Shown here one piece after another: positions 43,796 to 52,596 of a stretch of 64,000 nucleotides of DNA. The translations under genes were made by a program, and so were the position numbers. Within the stretch, counting starts at the first letter, position 1; every line of letters starts with the position of its first letter. Below the pieces are notes generated by a model. The model was not told where the DNA came from and ran no database searches. It saw only the letters and a program-made list of their open reading frames with translations. Source of the stretch: JAOAFZ01 sp964412815 (GTDB taxonomy: Bacteria > Patescibacteriota > Microgenomatia > UBA1406 > GWC2-37-13); contig CAYPQF010000034.1 of NCBI GenBank assembly GCA_964412815.1, positions 228,281 through 292,280 on the forward strand, read 5' to 3'.

Positions 43796-44655
43796 CGGAA
43801 CAGATCGAACTCATGGGCACCTTGAAACTGATTACGCAGGCATACGAAGAAATTTCGGTTATGCGTATGCAGCGTATCCGCGACGCAGTACTTAAAACCC
43901 GTATCTTTCTGGACGAAATCTCCGCAGTATTTGTGAACGTCAAGGAAAACTACCGGAATCAGGTGGCCTTCGGATTTCATGGACAAAAAAAAGACCCCAA
44001 AAAGTTACTTGAACTGAATAAAAACGGAAAAGAAGTAGCCGTTCTTATTTCGACAAACTCAAAGTTGAATGGTGAGATTATCAGCAAGGTATTCCGTGAT
44101 TTTATCGCGTATATCCAGTCTCACGAAGTCGATGTGGTAATTGTTGGCAAAGTAGGGGTTCAGATGTTGCAACAAGCCGGAATCAAAAAGCAGTATACGT
44201 TTTTTGAATTAGATGAAAACAATATCTCATTGGAAAGTCTCAAGCCACTTGTACTTGACCTGGTACAGTATAAGCAGGTCAATGTGTTCTATGGACGGTT
44301 TGAAAGTTTGATGTTTCAGAATGTGGATAAAGATAATCTGTCTGGTGACGTGATCGAAGACGGTGAAACAGATACTACAGCTGAAAAACCACGCCAGATT
44401 GAACAGTTTATCTTTGAACCATCAATTGAAAAGATTCTGCAGTTCTTTGAAACCCAGATCTTTTCATCACTGGTAAAACAGACGGTAAGTGAAGCAGAAC
44501 TTGCCAGATATGCCTCCCGCATTCGGGCGATGGATGAGGCGATGCAGCATATTGATAAAACAAACAAGGATTTGTATGGTCAGCGGAGAAAACTCAAGCA
44601 GATTATCAATAACAAAAAGCAGCTTGAGACGGTGTCCCATGTTATTCGTCATTAA
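43774..44655 (+). CDS. atpG: F-type ATPase subunit gamma (diverged)
   Basis: 293 residues. The N-terminal helix (LTEQIELMGTLKLITQAYEEISVMRMQRIRDA) and C-terminal helix (ELARYASRIRAMDEAMQHIDKTNKDL...) correspond to the coiled-coil rotor shaft of gamma, and the middle has a Rossmann-like domain (VAVLISTNSKLNG, VDVVIVGKVG). Conservation is much weaker than in alpha and beta, and residues 195-215 are an acidic insertion (GDVIEDGETDTTAE). Gamma couples rotation of F1 to the c ring; divergence here would be expected if the partner ring has changed. The start lies inside the end of alpha. Confidence 0.85.
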   Translation: MQNKRTLTEQIELMGTLKLITQAYEEISVMRMQRIRDAVLKTRIFLDEISAVFVNVKENYRNQVAFGFHGQKKDPKKLLELNKNGKEVAVLISTNSKLNGEIISKVFRDFIAYIQSHEVDVVIVGKVGVQMLQQAGIKKQYTFFELDENNISLESLKPLVLDLVQYKQVNVFYGRFESLMFQNVDKDNLSGDVIEDGETDTTAEKPRQIEQFIFEPSIEKILQFFETQIFSSLVKQTVSEAELARYASRIRAMDEAMQHIDKTNKDLYGQRRKLKQIINNKKQLETVSHVIRH

Positions 44656-44664
44656 TTTAGATCT

Positions 44665-46044
44665 ATGAAATATAAAGGAAAGATCGTCAGTATTAAGGGT
44701 CAGATCGTAGAGGTTGAGTTTACCGATGTACAGCCTTCGATTTATGATATCCTCGTACTGGAAGAAGACGAATCAGTAAAGATGGAAGTCTATGCATCTT
44801 CCTCTGGAAGCTCTTTTTACTGCTTTTCGTATACTCCCATGCAAAAGATGTACCGGGGGGCAACGGTTGTTAATACCACGAAACCCATCGAGATTCCGGT
44901 TGGCAAAGAAGTGCTCGGTCGCATCATTAATATCTTTGGCGAAACACAGGACGGGAAAGGCGCAATCACGTCGAAAGAGCGCCGATCAGTTGCTCCAAAC
45001 CCTGTTCCCTATGATGATATTATTCCAGCGGACACATTGCTGGTCACCGGGATTAAAGTGATCGACTTCTTTTCACCACTGTTAAAAGGTGGTAAGGTAG
45101 GTCTGTTCGGAGGTGCTGGTGTAGGAAAAACTATTTTGTTAACGGAAATCATTCATAACGTTGTTATCCGTAACAAAGAAAAAAATGTCTCTGTGTTTAC
45201 CGGTGTGGGCGAACGTTCCCGTGAGGGACAGGAATTGTACGAGTCCTTAGGGGACAGCGGCGTACTTGACTCTGTCAGTCTGATTTATGGTCTTATGGGA
45301 GAGAACCCGGCCGTTCGTTTTAAGACAGCAACGGTAGGAGCGAGCATTGCGGAGTACTTCCGTGATGATCAGGCACGCGATGTTCTATTCTTTATTGATA
45401 ACATCTTCCGCTACGCTCAGGCAGGAAACGAACTCTCAACGCTCATGAGTACGATTCCTTCAGAAGGTGGTTATCAGGCAACGATGGCAACAGAGATGGC
45501 CGCGTTTCATGAACGTCTGGTTTCCAATAAAAAGGGTTCGATTACCTCGTTCGAAGCTGTCTATGTGCCGGCAGATGACATTACTGACTACGCAGTACAG
45601 TCAATCTTTCCATACTTCGATTCCACGGTGGTTTTGTCGCGTGGAATCTATCAGTTAGGACGGTTTCCGGCTATTGATTTGCTTTCGTCTACCTCATCGG
45701 GTCTTACCGTTGATATCGTTGGAGAGTTACATTATCGGACGCTCATTGAGTCTCAGAATTTGCTGAAGAAGGCTGTCTCTTTGGAACGTATCGTCTCGCT
45801 CGTCGGTGAATCAGAACTTTCGCAACAGGATCAACAGGAGTATCGCCGTTCCAAGATTCTGCAGAATTATATGACGCAGACGTTCTTTGTGGTGGAGTCA
45901 CAGACCGGCCGTCCCGGAGCATTTGTCCCGGTAGAAGAAACTGTTGCAGATGTTCGTGATATTCTTGATGGAAAGTACGATGACCGGGATGCTGACGATT
46001 TTCTGTTCCTGGGTAGTCTTAAGCAACATTCAAAGCAAGCATAA
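44665..46044 (+). CDS. atpD: F-type ATPase subunit beta
   Basis: 459 residues. Catalytic residues are intact: P-loop GGAGVGKTILLTE near residue 150, the catalytic Glu in GERSREGQELY, Walker B VLFFIDNIFRYAQAG, and VPADDITDYA. The DELSEED-like lever is partly kept as ESELSQQDQQEY. The usual MNEPPG motif is changed to MGENPA. Beta hydrolyses or makes ATP in F1; with the arginine finger of alpha present, ATPase activity is expected. It comes 9 bases after gamma and its stop is directly followed by epsilon. Confidence 0.95.
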   Translation: MKYKGKIVSIKGQIVEVEFTDVQPSIYDILVLEEDESVKMEVYASSSGSSFYCFSYTPMQKMYRGATVVNTTKPIEIPVGKEVLGRIINIFGETQDGKGAITSKERRSVAPNPVPYDDIIPADTLLVTGIKVIDFFSPLLKGGKVGLFGGAGVGKTILLTEIIHNVVIRNKEKNVSVFTGVGERSREGQELYESLGDSGVLDSVSLIYGLMGENPAVRFKTATVGASIAEYFRDDQARDVLFFIDNIFRYAQAGNELSTLMSTIPSEGGYQATMATEMAAFHERLVSNKKGSITSFEAVYVPADDITDYAVQSIFPYFDSTVVLSRGIYQLGRFPAIDLLSSTSSGLTVDIVGELHYRTLIESQNLLKKAVSLERIVSLVGESELSQQDQQEYRRSKILQNYMTQTFFVVESQTGRPGAFVPVEETVADVRDILDGKYDDRDADDFLFLGSLKQHSKQA

Positions 46045-46344
46045 ATGGCAGATAACACACTGAATCTTACCATCATCGATGCTGAGAAAAAAATCTTTGA
46101 AGGAGAGGTTAAGGCGTTATCATCCTACAACGATGATGGACCGTTTGATATTCTTCCGTACCACGCTAATTTTATTTCGATTATCAAGAAAAAACTCACA
46201 GTTCATCTCCTGAATGGAGAGAAGAACGAGTATCCCATCGAAGTGGCCGTTTTAAAGTCAGCAGAAAACAAAATAGCAGTCTTTTTCGGTATTGAGTCCT
46301 TTTCATTTGAGAGTACCAGCAGTGAGTCATCTCCCGCAGCCTGA
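46045..46344 (+). CDS. atpC: F-type ATPase subunit epsilon, beta-sandwich only
   Basis: 99 residues. The sequence matches the N-terminal beta-sandwich of epsilon (LNLTIIDAEKKIFEGEVKALSSYNDDGPFDILPYHANFISII). The C-terminal two-helix part that can inhibit ATP hydrolysis is absent, replaced by a short Ser-rich tail. Truncated epsilon proteins of this kind are known in other bacteria. Loss of the inhibitory helices would suit an enzyme that works as an ATPase. Its ATG directly follows the beta stop (TAA ATG). Last gene of the operon; tRNA-Arg follows. Confidence 0.88.
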   Translation: MADNTLNLTIIDAEKKIFEGEVKALSSYNDDGPFDILPYHANFISIIKKKLTVHLLNGEKNEYPIEVAVLKSAENKIAVFFGIESFSFESTSSESSPAA

Positions 46345-46360
46345 TATAATAGGAACACCA

Positions 46361-46433
46361 GCCGTCGTAGCTCAATGGATAGAGCAGTCCCGTCCTAAGG
46401 GAAAGGTTGGAGGTTCGACTCCTCTCGATGGCG
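46361..46433 (+). tRNA. tRNA-Arg (CCU)
   Basis: Acceptor GCCGTCG / CGATGGC, D arm GCTC..GAGC, anticodon loop GTCCTAA, T-loop TTCGACT. CCA not encoded. The first anticodon-stem pair is a mismatch (G-A). Confidence 0.92.
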
Positions 46434-46452
46434 CTTTAGGTATATAACATAT

Positions 46453-47175
46453 ATGTCACATCATCGATTACTCGCAAACATGCCGGCACGGGAATATCTA
46501 GAGACGCTAGGTATTCGCACGCTCGGCAATTTTCTTATCATATCATCACTCTTTTTGATGGCAAAAACCGTATACCAGCCGGTTTACGAAGAAGTCCGCT
46601 TCTTTATGAACGACATCACCAAGAAATCGTATGTTGTTTCCGGAACAACTCCAGCTCCCCAGGAAACACCGGAAGCAGGTCAATCGGGACGATTTGCGCA
46701 ACTCTTCCAGCAAAATAACGTTGAGGTACTGGTTCCGGAAGATCCTGAGTTTAGTCTGGTGATTCCCAAGATCGGTGCAAATGCCAAAGTCGTAAAGAAC
46801 GTAAATGCAGCCTCGGAACAGGAGTACCTCGATGCACTGAAAGATGGGATTGCGCATGCGCGTGGTACCGGTTTCCCTGGTGAAGGAGGACATATCTTTC
46901 TGTTTGCTCATTCAACAGACTATATCTGGAATATTGGCTCGTATAATGCGGTTTTTTACCTGTTGTACAAACTTGAGATTGGTGATGAGATTAATATGTT
47001 TTATGAAGGGCAACGGTATGTATACGAAGTAAAAGAAAAGGTAATTATAGAACCAACGGACGTAGAATATCTTACCCGTCGAACAGATTACGAACTGCTT
47101 ACCCTGCAGACGTGCTGGCCTCCGGGAACAACCTTAAAACGTCTGATCATTGGTGCCGAACGCAAAGTAGAGTAA
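46453..47175 (+). CDS. sortase
   Basis: 240 residues. An N-terminal membrane helix at about 24-42 is followed by a linker and a sortase fold. The catalytic His is in FLFAHSTD, the nucleophile Cys in LLTLQTCWPPG (sortase TLxTC) and the Arg in LKRLIIGAER. Sortases join secreted proteins to the cell envelope or to each other. The WPPGTT after the Cys is as in class D/E-like enzymes of CPR bacteria. None of the fibre proteins here shows an LPxTG-type C-terminus, so its substrates lie elsewhere or use another signal. It lies just after the ATPase operon and tRNA-Arg, convergent with the PEGA gene. Confidence 0.92.
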   Translation: MSHHRLLANMPAREYLETLGIRTLGNFLIISSLFLMAKTVYQPVYEEVRFFMNDITKKSYVVSGTTPAPQETPEAGQSGRFAQLFQQNNVEVLVPEDPEFSLVIPKIGANAKVVKNVNAASEQEYLDALKDGIAHARGTGFPGEGGHIFLFAHSTDYIWNIGSYNAVFYLLYKLEIGDEINMFYEGQRYVYEVKEKVIIEPTDVEYLTRRTDYELLTLQTCWPPGTTLKRLIIGAERKVE

Positions 47176-47204
47176 CCCTTGAATCCTTACGTATTCTGCC
47201 TCCC

Positions 47205-48566
47205 TTACCGAATTCCGATCTCGTAGATATCTCCAAAAGTATTATTCTGCGGGTTCAGGTTTGCCAATACCAGCAGTTTCCAGTCAGAGTTAAGTGCAAA
47301 AAATGTATTTTCATAGGGGCCGGAATACACTGATTGTTTATTACTGCCATCGTAATCCATTACAGAGATCGTATTTCCTTCATTAAAGACCAGATGTCGT
47401 GAACTCGGATACCACTGGATATAATCAAAGACATCAAGAGAGTTATAGCGGTCAACCACGATATTTGGCGTAGTTGTTGCTTCTTCCTCTGTTTCGGTGC
47501 TGACAGAATCTGACTGCATTGCCACTTCCTCGACAACTGTCTGGTCGAGTACTGCTTCCTCAGAAGACTGAGCCGGTTCCAGTTTGGACAAGTCAGCCTC
47601 TATCTCAAAGTTTTTATCCTCTTTCAGGTCATAGACATATAACTTATCTTTTACCAGCGTGCGCTTTTCTTCAGTTTGATTAGCTCCAATCAACGCGGGT
47701 GTGATGATTTGTGGAATAGTAACCTCAGCTGAAGCCTGATACAGGATTTTGGTCTCGTCAGGAGAAAATGCAATGATTCTAAACGAATCGGTTGCGATCT
47801 GTTCGATCTCTTCCGGAAAGGTTTCGAGAATTTTCCCGAGCTCTCGCTGGCGCTCACGGTCCCATGCAGCGAGCACACTGTTTTTGGAAGCAGTTACATC
47901 AAATGGTTCAGTATTTTCACTTTCGAGCGATAACAGATACGAAACCGGAAGCACCTCAAGAGTTGCGTAGTTGAACGTGAAAATTGCTTCACGGTAATCA
48001 GGTGAAAAGATTACCTGTGCAGATGAAAAGTCCAGTTCTTCAGGCAAATTTGCTGCCAGTATAACCGGGCGGAGTGGAGAAGTAATGGCGATGCGACGGC
48101 TGTTCCCGTCGAGAACATAGATTCCATCTTTTTCTGTATTGCCGGCTTTCGAAAAGAGTAACATGTTTGGTGACTGTCCAACCGGAATTGCCTTTACAAT
48201 TCCCAGATTGGTAAGCGGGGAGAGAGAAGGGTTTTTGGGAAACAAAACGGCATCAAAACTCAAGACAATCTCACCCAGCAGTTTGACATCCTTCTTCCAT
48301 TCAGTAAATCCTTCTTTTGAGATGCGGACCGAATAGTTACCCGGAGGCAGAGGCACATTTGTATTGGTGACTCCTTTCAGTTCATCATTTACAAAGATCT
48401 TAGCGGCGTTGGGAGCAGAGTTAACCGAAAGAATTCCAGTTGAAGTAACGGTTCGCTCATCAAAATTGAAGCGATACCCTCTGGCAAGGGCAATGGTTAT
48501 TACCAGTACGATAAAAAAAGTAATCACAAGAAGTACTCGAGTGAAGATGCCGGAAACACGTTTCAT
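47205..48566 (-). CDS. membrane-anchored PEGA-domain protein with beta-propeller-like region
   Basis: 453 residues. A membrane helix at about 10-30 is followed by a PEGA domain at about 43-105 (LSVNSAPNAAKIFVNDELKGVTN, LPPGNYSVRISKEGF), then repeats resembling TolB-type propeller blades (FSPDYREAIFTF, FSPDETKILYQ, WYPSSRHLVFNEGNTISVMDYDG). An acidic linker rich in Glu, Ser and Thr interrupts the blades near residues 330-375. PEGA domains occur in surface proteins and may bind cell-wall material. It is outside the cell, between sortase and mreB, so part of an envelope gene cluster. Function is inferred only at this level. Confidence 0.8.
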   Translation of the reverse strand: MKRVSGIFTRVLLVITFFIVLVITIALARGYRFNFDERTVTSTGILSVNSAPNAAKIFVNDELKGVTNTNVPLPPGNYSVRISKEGFTEWKKDVKLLGEIVLSFDAVLFPKNPSLSPLTNLGIVKAIPVGQSPNMLLFSKAGNTEKDGIYVLDGNSRRIAITSPLRPVILAANLPEELDFSSAQVIFSPDYREAIFTFNYATLEVLPVSYLLSLESENTEPFDVTASKNSVLAAWDRERQRELGKILETFPEEIEQIATDSFRIIAFSPDETKILYQASAEVTIPQIITPALIGANQTEEKRTLVKDKLYVYDLKEDKNFEIEADLSKLEPAQSSEEAVLDQTVVEEVAMQSDSVSTETEEEATTTPNIVVDRYNSLDVFDYIQWYPSSRHLVFNEGNTISVMDYDGSNKQSVYSGPYENTFFALNSDWKLLVLANLNPQNNTFGDIYEIGIR

Positions 48567-48722
48567 AACTATAGTATATCAATTTATTAATCAAACGTTC
48601 AATATATGCTCGTAAGAGATGGTTCTGATTTCCAGCCCTGTAACAATACCCATAAATTTGTACCAGAGGCTCTATTGTAATCTAAATTGTATTTTCTTTG
48701 GAAACCGATAGGAAAAATATTA

Positions 48723-48728
48723 TACAAT
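48723..48728 (+). promoter_or_regulatory. -10 box of a leaderless promoter for mreB
   Basis: TACAAT ends 7 bases before ATG 48736. Confidence 0.55.
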
Positions 48729-48735
48729 ACATCGT

Positions 48736-49740
48736 ATGTTCTTTCGTAAAAAAGTTGGAATCGATCTCGGAACGGCAAACAGTTTAGTCTACGTCGAAAA
48801 AGAAGGTACGGTGCTAAACGAACCTACCGTTGTTGCATACTCTGTTGATGATAAGAGAATTCTTGCAGTTGGTGATGATGCGCGTGAAATGCTCGGGCGC
48901 ACGCCGAACTCAATTATTGCTGCCCGTCCGATGCGCGAAGGCGTGATTGCCGACTACACCACAACCTCAGCAATGATTATGTACTTCCTGAAAAAGGCGT
49001 TACGCGGACGTGTATTCTGGCCTGAAGTCATGATCTCCATTCCGGGAGGCTCTTCTCAGGTGGAGCGCCGTGCGGTGGTCGCTGCCTGTAAGCAGGCGGG
49101 AGCATCGGATGTGTACCTGATTGAAGAGCCACTGGCAGCAGCTATCGGCGCAAAGATTCCGATCTCACAACCGTCCGGACACATGATCGTGAATATCGGG
49201 GGTGGAACCGCAGAAATTGGTATTATCTCACTGGGCCAGCTCGTGGTGTACAATACCGTCCGTACTGCCGGTACCAAGTTTGATGAAGCGATCCAGCATT
49301 ATATTAAAAAGAAACACGGTTTAATCGTCGGTGAGCGAACCGCTGAGGATATCAAGATGAAGATCGGTAACGCATTTATGAACGATGATGATGAAGAGCG
49401 GTTTATCGAAGTCAAAGGACGCGATGCCCAGTCCGGATTGCCGAAGATTATGGAGATCGGGGATAGAAGTACCAACGAAGCATTGCAAAAGCCGTTAAAA
49501 CAGATTCTGGACGGCATTAAAGAGGTTCTGTCACAGAGTCCTCCGGAACTTGCAGCTGATATTGTGGATAAAGGAATTGTGTTATCCGGAGGGAGTTCAC
49601 TCCTTACTAACCTGGATAAATATGTCACCTACTATACCGGTGTTCCTGCCTTTGTGGTGGATGATCCACTGTTCTGTGTAATCCGTGGTGTGGGAATGGC
49701 AATTGAGAACCTTGATAGTTATAAGCAGGCGATTCGGTAA
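48736..49740 (+). CDS. mreB: rod-shape determining protein MreB
   Basis: 334 residues, the standard length. Actin-fold nucleotide-binding motifs: VGIDLGTANSLVYV (phosphate 1), NIGGGTAEIGIIS (phosphate 2) and GIVLSGGSSLLTNLDKYV (adenosine motif). MreB filaments under the membrane guide cell-wall synthesis in rod-shaped bacteria. No mreC or mreD follows, so it is solitary here. It has a leaderless promoter (TACAAT at 48,723). Position between envelope genes fits a role in cell shape. No key residue appears to be missing. Confidence 0.96.
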   Translation: MFFRKKVGIDLGTANSLVYVEKEGTVLNEPTVVAYSVDDKRILAVGDDAREMLGRTPNSIIAARPMREGVIADYTTTSAMIMYFLKKALRGRVFWPEVMISIPGGSSQVERRAVVAACKQAGASDVYLIEEPLAAAIGAKIPISQPSGHMIVNIGGGTAEIGIISLGQLVVYNTVRTAGTKFDEAIQHYIKKKHGLIVGERTAEDIKMKIGNAFMNDDDEERFIEVKGRDAQSGLPKIMEIGDRSTNEALQKPLKQILDGIKEVLSQSPPELAADIVDKGIVLSGGSSLLTNLDKYVTYYTGVPAFVVDDPLFCVIRGVGMAIENLDSYKQAIR

Positions 49741-49860
49741 TTGATCTGGTGAGTGACCTGTAAAAAAGAGGATTTTATTATCTGCAACTGAGTTGCATTG
49801 AAAATGTGATAAAAATCAATGAGTTTGTCCCTTTTTTTGTGAACAGTACGTTCCGTGCCA

Positions 49861-49878
49861 ATATCAGTCTGATATAAT
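49861..49878 (+). promoter_or_regulatory. promoter with palindrome over the -10 box
   Basis: TATAAT at 49,873-49,878, overlapped by a perfect inverted repeat ATATCAG-T-CTGATAT (49,861-49,875). It lies about 100 bases before the glycosyltransferase gene. The rest of the 235-base gap is AT-rich with no gene seen. Confidence 0.45.
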
Positions 49879-49975
49879 ATGAAAGTTACAGATTAAAGGT
49901 TTTTAAAACGATCTAATTGTCTGTAAAAAAATTGAACAAAAATATCCTGCTTTCAAACGTTTTTGACAAAAATTC

Positions 49976-50737
49976 ATGAAAAAGACAAATACTGAAAAAA
50001 AATTCCTTAATATCTCACTTCAAACTCATTCTCAGAAAACTATCCTAGAGAAGATGCGGGAATTTGTGCAGAATCCGGGGGAAATGAAGCATATCGTTTC
50101 GATAAATCCTGAAAATGTGGTCGTTGCACAGGAAAATGAGGACTTTAGATTGTCTTTGGAATCCGCAGACCTGCACCTAATTGACGGAGTTGGCATTCTC
50201 TGGGCCTGCCGGTTTCTCGGTCAGTTGAGCGGAGAACGGTTTGCAGGGGTTGATTTTATGGAAAAATCAATTGAGGAATTATCAAATGGAAGCTCACGAG
50301 TGCTTTTCTTGGGAGGTAAGCCGGAAATAGCAGAACAGCTTGCAACCTGCTATCAAAAAAAATACCCTCAACTGAGATGTAAGGGTATTGAAGGTGGGCA
50401 GAACATGAAAAATGATACAACAGGGAGTAAGACTGCATCAATCTTACAAAATATTCACGCTTTTAAGCCCCATGTGATATTTATCTCATTTGGTTCGCCA
50501 ACTCAGGAACTGTGGGTATGGCACAATAGAGAACAATTACGCGGGACCGTATGCGTAGGAGTTGGGGGAGCATTTGATTTTATTGCCGGCACTGTTTCAC
50601 GAGCGCCGGTATTCATCCGCCAGGTTGGTTTGGAGTGGCTCTATCGGCTGATAGTACAGCCATGGAGATGGAAGCGACAGTTACGACTGCTGCAATTTGT
50701 AGTTCTGGTTCTGCAACAAAAAGTACGTTCGTTATGA
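49976..50737 (+). CDS. WecG/TagA/CpsF family glycosyltransferase
   Basis: 253 residues. Family hallmarks: SINPENVVVAQENEDFR (nucleotide side), GVGILWACR, LFLGGKPEIAEQLA, VIFISFGSPTQELW (the conserved G.P.QE block) and VGGAFDFIAGTVSRAP. The tail ends with the usual EWLYRL and basic residues that place the enzyme at the membrane. Members add N-acetylmannosaminuronic acid or ManNAc to a lipid-linked sugar for cell-surface polymers. It overlaps pepP by 4 bases (ATGA), which couples translation and is a second proof that TGA means stop. Likely makes surface glycans together with the other envelope genes. Confidence 0.9.
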   Translation: MKKTNTEKKFLNISLQTHSQKTILEKMREFVQNPGEMKHIVSINPENVVVAQENEDFRLSLESADLHLIDGVGILWACRFLGQLSGERFAGVDFMEKSIEELSNGSSRVLFLGGKPEIAEQLATCYQKKYPQLRCKGIEGGQNMKNDTTGSKTASILQNIHAFKPHVIFISFGSPTQELWVWHNREQLRGTVCVGVGGAFDFIAGTVSRAPVFIRQVGLEWLYRLIVQPWRWKRQLRLLQFVVLVLQQKVRSL

Positions 50738-51843
50738 ATATTTACCAGAAGCGTATTCAGGCTGCGCGTTCACATATCGCACCGCAGGGTAGTGCTCTGC
50801 TGGTGACCAATGCCCGCAATATTTACTATCTGACCGGGTTTCGCGGCATCTCACCGGAAGAACGTGAATCAACAGTTCTGGTAACACCGGAAGATGTTTT
50901 TTTATTTGTACCGCGCATGTATGCCGAGCAGGGAGAGTTGCTTTCAAGTGTTCAGGCAAAAATAGTAACTCTCGTTATCGATGATGAACGGGATGGTTTG
51001 CTATATCTTCCTTCAACGTACCTCAAACAAGCAGATACCCTCCTTGTTGAGGAATTAGATCTGAAGCTCTTTGAATTTGATGCCATCCGTACCTATTATT
51101 CTGCACCCATTCTGCGTTCCGGGTCGATCATTGAATCGCTCCGTATCATCAAAGACTCGGAAGAGGTGAAAATTATAAAGAGAGCAGTAGAGATTGCTGA
51201 TCGTGCATGGTGCGACTTGGTTGCATTCTTACAAACCGACAAGTACGAAAAAAGATCAGAGTATGAGATTGCAGAAATTTTGTTGTCACTGAGCCGCAAA
51301 CATGGAGGTGAAGGGTGGGGATTTGATCCCATTGTTGCATCTGGTGCTGGTTCCAGCCAGCCGCATTACAAAACAGGCTCAAAAAAACTGGAGTTACACA
51401 CCGTGTTGCTGGTAGATTTCGGGATATCTTTTCAAGGGTATACTTCGGACCTCACCAGAACGGTGCTACTGGGTTCTGTTTCCGACCAGATACGGGAAGC
51501 ATACCAGATTGTTCTCGACTGTAATCTATTATCTATTCAGGCCTGTCGGCCCGGAGTTCATACTGCTGATCTGCAGCAGCATGCCGTAGATTTTTTTAAA
51601 CAAAAAAAGACAGATCAGTACTTTATTCATGGACTGGGACATGGTGTCGGACTTGATATTCACGAAGAACCTTACTTCCGCCAAACACGAGATACGAAGC
51701 TGGAGCCGGGGATGATTGTAACCATTGAACCAGGTCTGTACTACCCGAATGAGTTTGGTATTCGTATAGAAGATTACCTCCTGATCACAGAAGATGGGGC
51801 AGAGGTACTCTCAACTTCACCAAAAGAACTACTCGTTCTTTAA
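50734..51843 (+). CDS. pepP: Xaa-Pro aminopeptidase-like M24 metallopeptidase
   Basis: 369 residues. The N-terminal creatinase-like domain (about 1-125) is followed by the pita-bread M24 domain. The five metal ligands are visible: Asp in LLVDFGISF and Asp in GYTSDLTRTV, His in GLGHGVGLDIHE, and Glu in TIEPGLYYP and in RIEDYLL. It removes N-terminal residues before proline. The start was placed at ATG 50,734, which overlaps the upstream stop; a longer in-frame extension to 50,635 lies inside the glycosyltransferase gene. Its stop overlaps the end of the convergent histidine phosphatase by 4 bases. Confidence 0.92.
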   Translation: MNIYQKRIQAARSHIAPQGSALLVTNARNIYYLTGFRGISPEERESTVLVTPEDVFLFVPRMYAEQGELLSSVQAKIVTLVIDDERDGLLYLPSTYLKQADTLLVEELDLKLFEFDAIRTYYSAPILRSGSIIESLRIIKDSEEVKIIKRAVEIADRAWCDLVAFLQTDKYEKRSEYEIAEILLSLSRKHGGEGWGFDPIVASGAGSSQPHYKTGSKKLELHTVLLVDFGISFQGYTSDLTRTVLLGSVSDQIREAYQIVLDCNLLSIQACRPGVHTADLQQHAVDFFKQKKTDQYFIHGLGHGVGLDIHEEPYFRQTRDTKLEPGMIVTIEPGLYYPNEFGIRIEDYLLITEDGAEVLSTSPKELLVL

Positions 51844-52478
51844 ATATTCCGTGTGACTACGGTAATACCGCTGGTTTCTTTGACGAAAAAATCAGTTCCG
51901 TCAGTCTCAAGCTTGATATAGGCACAGTTTTTTACGGCGCCATGCCCGAGTGTTTGATATGTCGCATAGCCCAGGTGGATCAGTAAGGTCTTCATAATTC
52001 CTCCATGTGCAACTACGAGTACCGTTTTTCCCCGATAGGCCAGACCAATTTCTCGCAGGAATGTTAATACACGGCCCATTGCTTCTTCATCACTCTCAAG
52101 ATCTTTTCCGAACTTAAACTTCATTTTTTCCTGGTCAGATAAGTGCTGATACTGTGTCAACATTTCTTTTAAGCCTTCCTCCAGAAACGTATACGATTTA
52201 CCCTCGTACTCTCCATACGTTTTTTCTCGAATGAGCTGAGATGTCGTGACCGCAAGTTTTCGTTCGAGTTTTACTATCTCGGCAGTGCGCTGTGCACGTG
52301 GTAAATCTGATGAAAAAATCGCATCAAAAGGTATGTCTTTTAGTTTTTCAGCAAGCTCCTGTGCTTGCTGAACTCCTGTTGGAGTGAGTGGTGAATCAAG
52401 TTGTCCCTGCATCTTTTTTGCCAGGTTTAACTCAGTCTCGCCATGACGGGTAATGTAGAGAGTTGTATATTCGTTCAT
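51840..52478 (-). CDS. histidine phosphatase (phosphoglycerate mutase-like)
   Basis: 212 residues. The phosphohistidine motif LYITRHGETELNLAKKMQG is at residues 7-25, the acid/base Glu region near KTYGEYEGKSY, and the second His in VLVVAHGGIMK. Such enzymes act as cofactor-dependent mutases or broad phosphatases on sugars, nucleotides or tRNA-modification intermediates; the substrate cannot be told. It is single, and convergent with pepP. No Shine-Dalgarno is evident. Confidence 0.88.
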   Translation of the reverse strand: MNEYTTLYITRHGETELNLAKKMQGQLDSPLTPTGVQQAQELAEKLKDIPFDAIFSSDLPRAQRTAEIVKLERKLAVTTSQLIREKTYGEYEGKSYTFLEEGLKEMLTQYQHLSDQEKMKFKFGKDLESDEEAMGRVLTFLREIGLAYRGKTVLVVAHGGIMKTLLIHLGYATYQTLGHGAVKNCAYIKLETDGTDFFVKETSGITVVTRNI

Positions 52479-52524
52479 AGCGTTATTGTAGCAGGCGCAC
52501 GTAAGAGTTGTGTGAATGAGAAGT

Positions 52525-52561
52525 GTGTTCAGGAGCAGCTTACGCGGCTACCCCTGAACAC
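52525..52561. terminator. hairpin after the receiver-like gene pair
   Basis: Nine-base stem GTGTTCAGG / CCTGAACAC around a 19-base loop, no T-run. It lies downstream of the minus-strand pair, like the GC hairpins at 9,680 and 17,562. Confidence 0.45.
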
Positions 52562-52596
52562 GGCATACATGTGAGCCAGCATCGCGGATGGCATCG

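Noticed and set aside
40349..46344. Ordinary F-type ATP synthase
   Set aside because: No subunit a in the normal position, and no carboxylate in the c-like helices.
49965..49971. TTGACAA just before the WecG-like start as a -35 box
   Set aside because: There is no -10 box at a proper distance downstream; the palindrome-covered TATAAT upstream is the better promoter.
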